Shown here in pieces: positions 32,658 to 41,704 of a stretch of 47,880 bases of DNA. Both the position numbers and the translations under genes were made by a program. Numbering within the stretch: position 1 is the stretch's first letter; every line of letters begins with the position of its first letter. The notes below the pieces were generated by a model, which was given only the letters and a program-made list of their open reading frames with translations, ran no database searches and had not been told where the DNA came from. The DNA is from CAZZKG01 sp964654825 (GTDB lineage: Bacteria > Gemmatimonadota > CAZMKB01): positions 1 through 47,880 of the forward strand of contig CAZZKG010000026.1 of the NCBI GenBank assembly GCA_964654825.1, read 5' to 3'.

Positions 32658-35075
32658 GTGGGTGTGGATCTGACTTTACTTCTCATTATCTTCCTTCTCC
32701 TCGCACTTCTGACGATAAGCCTCAGAAGTTTCATCAAGTTCAAAAGAAGGTTCGAAGTGAAAGGTGTTCGGGACATCAACCAGTTCGAAGACCTCGAGGT
32801 GCGATTGTCATCGGTGCTGCATGGGATAAGGGAAGCGTGTCTGTTCACCAGGACGAGCGACTTCACGATTCTCGAATTCAACAAGAGGGCCTACCAGCTG
32901 ACCGGTTATACGAGAGAAGAGCTGTCGAAGATGACCCTCCACGATCTCCTGTCCGAAGTTTCAGACCTGGACTTGAGCACTGCTCTGTATAAGCTGCTCG
33001 AGGGCGATGCCGGTTCTTCTCTCTTCTTCGAGTTGAAAAGATCCGATAACGTTTCCATACCGGTCGAAGTATCCGTGAAGCGCACCCGGTGGAAACATGA
33101 GTCTGCTCTTCTGGTTGTTATGATGGACAACCTGGAAAGGATGAGGTTACGGGAAAAAGTAGCGGAGGATCAGGAGCTCATTACATCCATGGCTGATATC
33201 ATGTCGGTCTTCAATAAATCTTCTGATGAACAGCAGCAGTTACTAGATCTCGAAAGATCGATTAATCTGGTCATACCTCACAACAGGATGTCCATCCTCC
33301 ACCTGGCAGAGACCGGGGATGAATTCGTCGGTTTCTCCTTCGACGAGCGAGATGATGAGAAGTTTGGGAGAGAGCGAATACAGCTCGAAGAAGGAGGTCT
33401 GTATCGAAAGGTAGCGCAGACAAAGCAGCCCCTACTGATCACAGATATGGCGCTTGATGGAGGGAGAGGGAATGGAGCTGAGCTGGCACGGAAAGGATTT
33501 TGTTCCGCGGTGATCATCCCGCTTCTGATATCTGACAGAATAATCGGAGCGGTGAGTCTTCTCGACACCAGGCCGGGCGCTTTCACCCCGAAAGATCTCG
33601 GTATGATGAACATGTTTGCCGAACACATCGCACTCGCCGTTCACACCTGGAATCTAACGAGGGAAATGGAGAGAAAAACTCAGAGACTCAAACAGATCCT
33701 CGTCACGAGCAATTCGTTCCGTCTCCAGGTGTTTCTCGATGACCTCCTCAGGGAGATCGTCTGGTCCGTGAGGTTTTCTACCGGCTTCGGCTCGGTCGCT
33801 CTCGGTATGATGGAAAAAAGCACTGACAAAGTGTCGATAAAGGCTCTCGCAAGCGAGAGTAAGGAGGTCATTCGAAACCTCATCGGCCGCAGTCTGTCCT
33901 GGGACACGTTCAACAAACTGATGGATGAAAAAAACAGGGTGGGGAGATCGTATCTCATTCATACCAGTGAACCTGTTCTCAAGGCTTCCAGGTTTACAGA
34001 ACATGATATTACACTCGACACCGTCGATGATGACCAGAGTGACTCGAGCAGAGCTTCTCTCTTCGTACCGATCGAATCACGTTTGGGCAGAGTAGTTGGT
34101 TTCCTCCTCGTAGAAGATCCTCAGGACGGTATTCGGCCTTCGCTGGAGACGATTCAGACTCTCGAGATATTCGCCAATCAGGTTGCCGTCGTTATCGAAA
34201 ACCAGCGCCTGTTCGCTGAAGCGAAACAAAAAAGTGAAGAACTCGAAGTGCTCAACGTAAAACTCAAATCCTCGAAAGAGGATATCGAAGCAGTCGCCAG
34301 AAAGCTCGAAGAGTCCAACAGGGAACTCGAGAAAGTAAATGCTGAGCTCAGGGAGGTTGACAGGTTCAAAGCGGAATTCCTGCAGAACATCACACACGAA
34401 CTGAAAACACCGATCGCTCCTATTCTCATCAATTCCGACATGCTCCTTTCGAGGAGGCTTGGCGAGATCGAACCGAAACAGGAAGAGGTTCTACAGTCGA
34501 TCAATCAGAGTGCAAAGAGACTGAATGATCTCATAATGGATCTCCTCTACCTGTCCCGAATGGAAGATGGGAAACTCGAGTTTGTAATGGAACCGGTTGA
34601 TGCACAGCACCTGGTCAGTGCGTGCATGCGCGAAATATTTCCTATTGCGAAGGAGAAGGGGATCCGGGTTCGAGAAGAAATATCCGATGGTGTTTCAAAG
34701 ATCATCGGTGATGAGAGACACCTCATACAGCTCCTGACAAATCTTCTTCGAAATGCCGTGAAGTTTACCACAGGTGGAGGGGAGGTCCTGGTATCTGCGC
34801 ACAACACCGGGACGGATGGGGAAAAGGTTGTGGTTGTAGTCCAGGATACCGGAGTCGGGATACCTCCGACGAAGCTGAAAAAGATATTTGATCGCTTCTA
34901 TCAGGTGGATGGATCGGCTACCCGGAAATTCAAGGGAGCGGGCCTGGGACTCTCGATCGTCAAACGGATCGTCGAAGCACACAATGGCGAGATTGAGATA
35001 GAAAGCCAGGTCGGCAAAGGATCTACTTTTCTGGTTACGCTGCCGGCGCTCCCGGACGGCGGTCCCGGAAAGTAA
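32658..35075 (+). CDS. PAS-GAF sensor histidine kinase
   Basis: This 805-residue kinase has one N-terminal helix (LTLLLIIFLLLALLTISL), a PAS domain (about 55-150), and two GAF-like domains (about 180-335 and 350-510). A coiled coil (about 515-565), HisKA with the accepting His at about 580 in THELKTPIAPI, and HATPase with DTGVGIP and GAGLGLSIVKRIV follow. The start is GTG; GTG at 32664 has better spacing from AGAGG than the one at 32658. It follows the ATPase by 20 bases and is probably in one transcript with it. No response regulator gene is adjacent. Confidence 0.9.
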   Translation: MGVDLTLLLIIFLLLALLTISLRSFIKFKRRFEVKGVRDINQFEDLEVRLSSVLHGIREACLFTRTSDFTILEFNKRAYQLTGYTREELSKMTLHDLLSEVSDLDLSTALYKLLEGDAGSSLFFELKRSDNVSIPVEVSVKRTRWKHESALLVVMMDNLERMRLREKVAEDQELITSMADIMSVFNKSSDEQQQLLDLERSINLVIPHNRMSILHLAETGDEFVGFSFDERDDEKFGRERIQLEEGGLYRKVAQTKQPLLITDMALDGGRGNGAELARKGFCSAVIIPLLISDRIIGAVSLLDTRPGAFTPKDLGMMNMFAEHIALAVHTWNLTREMERKTQRLKQILVTSNSFRLQVFLDDLLREIVWSVRFSTGFGSVALGMMEKSTDKVSIKALASESKEVIRNLIGRSLSWDTFNKLMDEKNRVGRSYLIHTSEPVLKASRFTEHDITLDTVDDDQSDSSRASLFVPIESRLGRVVGFLLVEDPQDGIRPSLETIQTLEIFANQVAVVIENQRLFAEAKQKSEELEVLNVKLKSSKEDIEAVARKLEESNRELEKVNAELREVDRFKAEFLQNITHELKTPIAPILINSDMLLSRRLGEIEPKQEEVLQSINQSAKRLNDLIMDLLYLSRMEDGKLEFVMEPVDAQHLVSACMREIFPIAKEKGIRVREEISDGVSKIIGDERHLIQLLTNLLRNAVKFTTGGGEVLVSAHNTGTDGEKVVVVVQDTGVGIPPTKLKKIFDRFYQVDGSATRKFKGAGLGLSIVKRIVEAHNGEIEIESQVGKGSTFLVTLPALPDGGPGK

Positions 35076-35085
35076 GGGAGTCCGG

Positions 35086-36447
35086 ATGATGGACAGGCTA
35101 GATTCGTTTTTCGGAAATCAGGGTGATGAGGGTCCGCCTCACGACGACTTTCAGCAGATGAGAGAGTTTCTCCGGCTTATCTCAACGACCGGTTGGGAAG
35201 AACCGTCACCGGAAATTCTCTGCAGAGCATTCGAACAGTACTACACTGCTTCCTGGAGTGTGCTCTACACCGTCAATGGCAGATCCGGCAGCATTCGTCC
35301 GCTGACGGAGCACAATATTCCCGATCAATTCAGAAAACGTGAAGAGTGGTCTTTACCGTTCGTAGAAGAAGTCGTCAAGACGGGGCTCGGGCAATGCACA
35401 AATGGTGACAGGAGTGAAGACCGAGAGCATCTGAGCCCTCCGCCTGATTCGTCGATCATGACGATCCCGCTTTTTATCAGCGGTACGATTACCGGAGCTC
35501 TCGTCCTCGGTCGCAGGGCAGAACTCCCGTTTTCCGAAGAAGAGGTCGAGCAGTCCGTTTCCCTCTCACCTCTCGCAGCGCTGTTTCTCTCTAATCTGCT
35601 GACCGTCTCCAATATGGTTGAGCAGATGACACGGCTGGAGATAGATCGGAAGAAGTTCATGGAGCTGAACAAGGAGCTTCTGGAGAACATCGAAACACTC
35701 AGGGCCAATTCGGACAGACTGGAGAAAGCGTTCAAAGAACTCTCTGAAGCGAACAATGCCAGGACGGAATTCTTCGAAAATCTGTCTCATGAGCTCCGGA
35801 CACCTCTGACACCCATACTCGCCAGTTCTGAGGCACTTCTCGGAAACGCTTTCGGCAACATCCCGGGTGAGCAGAAGGAAATAATTGAAGTGCTGTATCT
35901 GAGTGCGAAGAGGCTCGAACTTCTGATCGAGGATCTTCTCGAACTGGTGAAACTCGAATCGAGATCTCTGAAGATAGAGATGGAATGTCTCGATGCGACC
36001 GGGATAGTCGAGGAGGGCATACTCGAAACCGCTCCCATGGCCAGAGAAAAGAATGTGTCACTCGAGAATGAACTGGGGGAAGACCTTCCATTCGTGTCCG
36101 GTGACAAGAAGAGACTTTCACAGCTTATCGTCAACCTACTGCACAACGCGATTAAATTCTCTCATGAGGGAGGAACAGTCAGAGTTCAACGTGTCCGCGA
36201 CAGAGAGGACGGGGGGTTGCTGGGTATCAGGGTTCGGGATGAGGGGATCGGCATACCACGAGACGTACTGGATAAGATATTCGAAAGATTCTACCAGGCG
36301 GGCACGCCGGGGACAGGTGACGGGCTCGGGCTCGGGCTTGCGATTGTCAAAAAAATTGTGGAAGCACACAAGGGTGAGGTCCGCGTGGAAAGTGAGGAAG
36401 GCAGGGGAAGCTCATTCACCGTGTACCTCCCTGTCTATAAGGATTGA
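35086..36447 (+). CDS. GAF sensor histidine kinase
   Basis: This 453-residue cytoplasmic kinase has a GAF-like domain (about 25-170), a coiled coil, HisKA with His235 in SHELRTPLTPI, and HATPase with DEGIGIP and GLGLGLAIVKKIVEAH. Its H-box and G2-box wording closely resembles the preceding kinase, ten bases upstream, so the pair probably arose by duplication. It lacks the membrane helix and PAS domain of its neighbour. It ends the NEW3, ABC, kinase, kinase run and converges on a peptidase gene. Confidence 0.9.
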   Translation: MMDRLDSFFGNQGDEGPPHDDFQQMREFLRLISTTGWEEPSPEILCRAFEQYYTASWSVLYTVNGRSGSIRPLTEHNIPDQFRKREEWSLPFVEEVVKTGLGQCTNGDRSEDREHLSPPPDSSIMTIPLFISGTITGALVLGRRAELPFSEEEVEQSVSLSPLAALFLSNLLTVSNMVEQMTRLEIDRKKFMELNKELLENIETLRANSDRLEKAFKELSEANNARTEFFENLSHELRTPLTPILASSEALLGNAFGNIPGEQKEIIEVLYLSAKRLELLIEDLLELVKLESRSLKIEMECLDATGIVEEGILETAPMAREKNVSLENELGEDLPFVSGDKKRLSQLIVNLLHNAIKFSHEGGTVRVQRVRDREDGGLLGIRVRDEGIGIPRDVLDKIFERFYQAGTPGTGDGLGLGLAIVKKIVEAHKGEVRVESEEGRGSSFTVYLPVYKD

Positions 36448-36505
36448 CGAAAAGAGAATAACTTCCCCCGCTCCCGGACGGGTCTGACCGGTTTTCCCTC
36501 CTCTG

Positions 36506-38185
36506 CTACTCCAGCACGAATACCGGAGCGATGTCCACGGGAATGTTCGTCAGGCTTTCTAGTACTTTCTCTGTGTTATCATCGAGTACCCCGTAGTGCT
36601 CGATGAATTTCGTTGTACCGTCGTAGTCTCCCTCAGCTTCGAGCATGAGGAGTTCTCTCGCCAGTTCTCTCACACCCTGTTTTGCGGTCTCGAAATTGAT
36701 GCTGTACTGTAAGGTCGACTCGTCGAGGGTTATGAACCCCTCCTCGAGGAGGAAATTCAGCTCTATCAGGTTTGCACCGCCGTGTGCCTCATTCACTCCG
36801 AACCGTATGGATCGGAAGATGCCTGCGAGAAACGTTGCGAGCGTCTGATCCTGATTAAACTCGAGTTTCCCATTGTCCTGGAAGTAGAATACGTTCAGCA
36901 GGCCGACGATATCTGCTTTCGCTTCTTCGATGACCGAGTAGTGTTCTCTGAGTTCTTTATTGACAGTCGTTTCACGTCCGTCGAGGGTGATATTGCCGGG
37001 GCCGAGGCCATGAGCCATTTCGTGCATGTAGATCTCATAGAAGTATGAATCGAAGTCGACATACCCGAGGGACTCACCGGCCAGAACAACACCCGCAATC
37101 GGTTTGAGGATGTTGTCAAATTTTGCACGGATGACGTTTTTGAGCATCACCTTCTTACTCCCTTTTGCTTCCCTGACTCTTTCGTCGTTCGGGAGATTGA
37201 AAGCGATGGTCTGGACACCCGATTTCGTGTCACCCGCTGTGAAGACTTCGGTGGCGACACTGGTCGGAGAGGAGAGCCCCCTCGACGTGTTCTTGTATTC
37301 ATCCGGTATCGGCAGGTTCATCTCGAGTTTCGGCAGGTAAGTACCGAAGTCGGCGAACTTTTCGCTTTCCTCCAGGTCCTTTATCGTTATGAATGCCTCG
37401 AAAGCTGCTTTGTATCCGAGTAGTCTGTCTTCATACACCTCGTAAGGCCCGATCGTCGGATCGACGAGGTTCCCCTCGAGGTCCATCCATGCCATGTCGC
37501 TTTCGTAGTAATCATTCGAGAGAAATGCCCGTGCCCTGCTCTCGAGATATCGCTTGAGAGACGCGTTTGTTGTCAGTTCGGCTGCCTGGGTGAGCGCCCG
37601 GGCGGCTGGCTTGAGAAGATCCCCGTAGACTTCAGAATACGGTATGGCTGTGAGCGCGTCACCCTGTCGCCGTATCACGGTGAAGCTGCTCTCGAATGTC
37701 TCTCTGTCTTCCGGGTGCTTCTCGATCCACTCTTCGAATTCCTCGACAGTCATGTCCTCCGGGTAGAATGTTGCGCCCAGCGGTTTTTCTTCTGAACCTA
37801 TGAAAGGCTCTTCACCTTCCAGCCTGTCGAAGGGACCGAAGTTTATCATGAAGTACTTCAGGTATGGTTCGGACTGGGGGTTTTTACTCTGTATCAGTTT
37901 TTTCCTTATCTCGAAATTCTTCCCATAGACCTGTCCCATGAAAATCTCATCCATGAATCGAGCAGCTTTGATGAGTTTATCCAGGACTTTTTGCTGTGTA
38001 TCATCGAGTTCTGTACTGTCCAGGGTGAGCTCTGTCGGGGAGAACTTGGCAAGCTGAGTCCGGACGTGATGAAGATCTCCCACTGCGAGCCCTTTGATGA
38101 CGGGTTCGTCACTGTTTACCCTTGGTTCATCCTGGGAACAGGAGCAGAGTAAGAACACCAGAAATAACAGAAGGAAGCTTTTCAT
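36506..38185 (-). CDS. Lipoprotein zinc peptidase related to dipeptidyl peptidase III (M49-like)
   Basis: The mature protein has about 540 residues. MKSFLLLFLVFLLCSCSQ is a lipoprotein-type signal ending in a Cys. The zinc motif is HEMAHGLGPG, with a second motif EEAKADIVGL about 30 residues on. DPP III uses HEXXXH plus EECRAE, and this protein has the related shorter HEXXH form found in many bacterial homologues. It would act as a periplasmic or surface metallopeptidase with unknown substrate. The start at 38185 is fixed by GGAGGATTCC before the ATG; the longer frame has no such site. A minus-strand promoter lies about 115 bases upstream. Confidence 0.85.
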   Translation of the reverse strand: MKSFLLLFLVFLLCSCSQDEPRVNSDEPVIKGLAVGDLHHVRTQLAKFSPTELTLDSTELDDTQQKVLDKLIKAARFMDEIFMGQVYGKNFEIRKKLIQSKNPQSEPYLKYFMINFGPFDRLEGEEPFIGSEEKPLGATFYPEDMTVEEFEEWIEKHPEDRETFESSFTVIRRQGDALTAIPYSEVYGDLLKPAARALTQAAELTTNASLKRYLESRARAFLSNDYYESDMAWMDLEGNLVDPTIGPYEVYEDRLLGYKAAFEAFITIKDLEESEKFADFGTYLPKLEMNLPIPDEYKNTSRGLSSPTSVATEVFTAGDTKSGVQTIAFNLPNDERVREAKGSKKVMLKNVIRAKFDNILKPIAGVVLAGESLGYVDFDSYFYEIYMHEMAHGLGPGNITLDGRETTVNKELREHYSVIEEAKADIVGLLNVFYFQDNGKLEFNQDQTLATFLAGIFRSIRFGVNEAHGGANLIELNFLLEEGFITLDESTLQYSINFETAKQGVRELARELLMLEAEGDYDGTTKFIEHYGVLDDNTEKVLESLTNIPVDIAPVFVLE

Positions 38186-38301
38186 GGAATCCTCCGGATT
38201 GAGTTGCCGGCACCTGAATGGTACACTCGGGGACACGGTGTGCGTCTGTCGATTTCGATTATGACACCGCGCTCCTCTGAAGTTGAACGTTTGTCCACGG
38301 T

Positions 38302-38330
38302 AAGATACCGGAAACCGCGGATAGAGTCAA
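38302..38330 (-). promoter_or_regulatory. Probable sigma-70 promoter of the M49-like lipoprotein
   Basis: On the minus strand TTGACT (38330-38325), a 17-base spacer and TATCTT (38307-38302) give 5/6 and 4/6 matches. It lies in the 258-base gap between the divergent peptidase and GGDEF genes; nothing else is recognised in this gap. Confidence 0.5.
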
Positions 38331-38443
38331 TTAAAAATCGAGCCGAATCTGGACTGAATTTTGCACACTTCAATTGAACAGGTGTCCGAGGTCTGCTGAG
38401 GCGGATATCGAATGATTTTATCCTTTATCCCTGTGGTTTGGTA

Positions 38444-41400
38444 ATGGAATTCACATTCAACGAGAATGAAAAAAATTCAAACAGGGATCCGCCGGAAAAC
38501 TGGGATCCCAAGAAGCTCCGTCAGCTGGTCCTTATGGACGATCTCACCGGGCTGTTCAACCGGCGGTATTTCAGACTACGACTGGATGAGGAAGAGAAAA
38601 GGTGCAGGAAGCACGGCAAGATCTTCTCCCTCATGATGCTCGATGTAAACCGGTTCAAAGAGATTAACGATGTCCATGGTCATCTCATGGGTGACCAGGT
38701 TCTCGTGTATATCGGGAAGGTTCTCAGGGAGTCCGTACGAGAGGAGGACATCGTGTGCAGGTGGGCCGGGGATGAGTTTGTCGTGATTCTGCCCGAATCA
38801 GGTGATGAGGAAACAAAGAATGTCGCCAACAGAATCATGAACGCGGTAAAGGATTTCCAGTGGGGAGAGAAACTGGGTATAGAAATTTCGGGGGTGTCCC
38901 TCAGTCTCGGGTATGCCATTTTTCCAGATGATGCGATGGATCTTCTGTCACTGATCGAGAAAGCGGATCGGGCTCTCTACGGTGCCAAGAAAAAGGGAAA
39001 GCCGCTCAGGGTCGTCGAGGTCGAACCTCAGGTCGAGACCAGGAAGAAGGATGTGAAGGGACCTGCAGTTTTTGGAAAGCAGCAGGAACTGAAGGTCCTC
39101 ACGAAAGCTCTAGAAATGATAAACCGGGATGCCCCGCAGTTTTTCCTGCTTCGGGGTGAAATGGGGGTCGGGAAGACCTTTACCGTGGAGAGGATCGAAG
39201 AGGAAGCCCGGAAGTTGAAAATACTCGTTCTCCGTGGAAGGTGTGATGAGGAAGCCGGCGACAAGCCGCTGTTCCCCTTCAAAGATCTGTTCAACCATTT
39301 CATCGCTCAGGACCGGGAGAAGGATTATTTTTCATCGGTAAAACTTCCTGAGTCATCAATCACAGAGCTCTCCAGACTCTCACCGATATGGGCGAAGCAC
39401 AAATCCATCGATAGAGCAACTCAAAATGAGATGGGCAGGGACCGATTCCTATTGTTCGAGGCTTTTTCCCAGTTTCTCACGAAACTCTCCGAGACGACAG
39501 GTGTCCTGCTGATTATCGAGGATATTCACTGGGCTGATCTTGCATCACTGGCGCTGTTCCAGTTTCTGGTGAGAACACTGGAGCATGGCAGGATTGTCCT
39601 GTTCCTCACTGCGAGACCCCTGGACACCACACTCGAGGGTGGCAGGGATACCGCAGCGCTCAGAGAACTCCTGTCGATGGAGAAGGGTGGTCGCTTCCAG
39701 CATCTGGTATTGAACCCTCTGTCTAAGAATGATTCACTCATGATGATCAGGGATCTCCTGGGAGAATCAAAACCCGGAGCGGAAGCGGTCGAAGAATTCT
39801 ACAGGATAACAGAGGGGAATCCATTCTTCATAAAGGGGATGGCGGAATTCGCAGGGAAAGCTGATCGGTTTCCACAGGAATTCGATGACCTGCCTCCCAC
39901 GATCCACGAAGCCATCAGCCAAAAGATCGAAAAACTCAGCACCGAGGCGAGAACTGCATTTCAGGTCGCCTCGATACTCGGCAGGGAATTCGAGTTCGAT
40001 GTGCTGCTGAATATCCTTCACATCAACGAAGGGTATCTCCTCGATATCATCGATGAGGGGATCAGGTTCCATATCATAGAGGAAGTTCAGGATTTCAACG
40101 GCGACCGATATTCGTTCGTTCAGAATATCATCTGGAAAGTCCTCAACTCGATGATACCCGAAAGCGATCTCTCCGATTTTCACCGCAGAGCGGGGCATGC
40201 GATAGAACAGTACGACCTGGAGGGGATCGAAGACAGGTTCGGTGAGCTGGCTCATCATTTCGAACTGGGTGGCGATCAAGAAAGAGCTCTCGGTTATTCT
40301 TTGAAGGCAGCGAGGAAGGCACGGGAACTCTATGCACATGACGAAGCCATCTCATTCTATAAAAAAGCCGCAAAACTGGCGCGCTCGATGCGCAATCATT
40401 CCGACGGGGATAAGCTCCTCCAGATCTATGAGGAGAGGGGGCTCGTCTATATGCAGGTCGGGGATTACCGGAGATCCCAGAGGGATTTTGAGAAGGTACT
40501 CGAACTGAGTACCGGAACAGGAAACAGAGGAAAGATCGGCCATGCTCTGAAGCATCTGAGTAACATCAGCATATTCAAGAGAGAGTTTGAGAAAGCCTAC
40601 GAGTATTCTCTGCGGACCATGCAGCACGCAACGGAGGAGAAGGATACCGGGCTCAAGGCGGAGAGCCTCGCGGCCTTCGGCAATATCCACCTCTTCAGCG
40701 GAGAATACGAGAAAGCTCTTGCCTGCTACAACAAAGCCCTGAATCTGGACAAAAAGAGCCATGACAGCCTGAGAGTTTCCAAGTTATACACGAACCTCGG
40801 TGTCATCTACTGGTACAAGGAGCAGTATACGAAAGCTCTTGATCACTATCAGAAAGCGAACGAGGTACTGGCCCGGATCGGAAACAAGACTCTCCAGCCG
40901 CTGTGTGTCAACAATATCGCTATGATAACTCTCCAGCGGGGGCAATTCAGTGAAGCTCTGAAGATGTGCGAAGAAGCACTTCAGATCGCCAGGGAGACCG
41001 GGAACAGGATTATCCAGGCTTACAGCTATAATAACATCGGGGAGATTTATCAGAGAATAGGCGATTACGAGACAGCGCTCGACTGGGGTCGGAAAGCGGT
41101 GTCACTCATCAAACAGGTCAAGGACAAAGGCAGCAGGGCCGATTTCCTCCGGAACAGGGGAGTTGATTACTATTATTTGGGGGAGAAGAAAAAGGCTCTC
41201 CTCGATCTAAATAAGGCGCTGCTCCTGTCTAGGAGCACGGGTAAAAAGGAATACGAGATGAACGATCTGTACTGGCTCATCCGTCTCCTCGTCGATGAGG
41301 ACAGGCTGGATGAGGCGAAACATCATCTGCAGGCGTTTTCTGAAATCATCGCTTCCCGTAAGAGCCGGGAGTATTCCACCAGATATGCTATCGCCTCATC

Positions 41401-41704
41401 ACTCATTCACTGTGCCGAAGGAGAGCTGAAAAAAGCGCTGCTCGATATAGAGACAGTCGAATTCGATGGAGAGGAACTGGATCCTTATCTGGAAATAAAG
41501 TACGACTACCAGAGAGCTGTGATCCTGGACCGGATGGGTCAGAAAAAAAAGAGCAGGGACAGTCTTCAGAAAGCCTGGAGGGAGGCGCAATCACTATCGA
41601 GAAACGTGAGTGACCGGAAGCTCAAGAAGTGTTTCCTCGGCTCCAGGTTCGTCGTATCGGTCAGAGATCTCCTCAGGACCATATCATCCACTCCCCCGGA
41701 TTAG
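38444..41704 (+). CDS. GGDEF-ATPase-TPR fusion protein
   Basis: This 1086-residue cytoplasmic protein has three parts. A GGDEF domain (about 20-185) has AGDEF at 108-112 in place of GGDEF, an inhibitory RxxD five residues before it (REED), and DVNRFKEIND intact. A STAND/AAA_16-type ATPase (about 200-620) has Walker A GEMGVGKT at 238-245, Walker B LLIIEDIHWAD, and FLTARP. At least ten TPR-like repeats run from about 650 to 1075 (EYEKALACYNKALNLDKKS and similar). The layout is that of class III cyclase-ATPase-TPR regulators with the cyclase replaced by GGDEF. It may make or sense cyclic di-GMP. The start at ATG 38444 has a weak ribosome site. Its end overlaps the convergent glycosyltransferase by 21 bp. 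Confidence 0.9.
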   Translation: MEFTFNENEKNSNRDPPENWDPKKLRQLVLMDDLTGLFNRRYFRLRLDEEEKRCRKHGKIFSLMMLDVNRFKEINDVHGHLMGDQVLVYIGKVLRESVREEDIVCRWAGDEFVVILPESGDEETKNVANRIMNAVKDFQWGEKLGIEISGVSLSLGYAIFPDDAMDLLSLIEKADRALYGAKKKGKPLRVVEVEPQVETRKKDVKGPAVFGKQQELKVLTKALEMINRDAPQFFLLRGEMGVGKTFTVERIEEEARKLKILVLRGRCDEEAGDKPLFPFKDLFNHFIAQDREKDYFSSVKLPESSITELSRLSPIWAKHKSIDRATQNEMGRDRFLLFEAFSQFLTKLSETTGVLLIIEDIHWADLASLALFQFLVRTLEHGRIVLFLTARPLDTTLEGGRDTAALRELLSMEKGGRFQHLVLNPLSKNDSLMMIRDLLGESKPGAEAVEEFYRITEGNPFFIKGMAEFAGKADRFPQEFDDLPPTIHEAISQKIEKLSTEARTAFQVASILGREFEFDVLLNILHINEGYLLDIIDEGIRFHIIEEVQDFNGDRYSFVQNIIWKVLNSMIPESDLSDFHRRAGHAIEQYDLEGIEDRFGELAHHFELGGDQERALGYSLKAARKARELYAHDEAISFYKKAAKLARSMRNHSDGDKLLQIYEERGLVYMQVGDYRRSQRDFEKVLELSTGTGNRGKIGHALKHLSNISIFKREFEKAYEYSLRTMQHATEEKDTGLKAESLAAFGNIHLFSGEYEKALACYNKALNLDKKSHDSLRVSKLYTNLGVIYWYKEQYTKALDHYQKANEVLARIGNKTLQPLCVNNIAMITLQRGQFSEALKMCEEALQIARETGNRIIQAYSYNNIGEIYQRIGDYETALDWGRKAVSLIKQVKDKGSRADFLRNRGVDYYYLGEKKKALLDLNKALLLSRSTGKKEYEMNDLYWLIRLLVDEDRLDEAKHHLQAFSEIIASRKSREYSTRYAIASSLIHCAEGELKKALLDIETVEFDGEELDPYLEIKYDYQRAVILDRMGQKKKSRDSLQKAWREAQSLSRNVSDRKLKKCFLGSRFVVSVRDLLRTISSTPPD

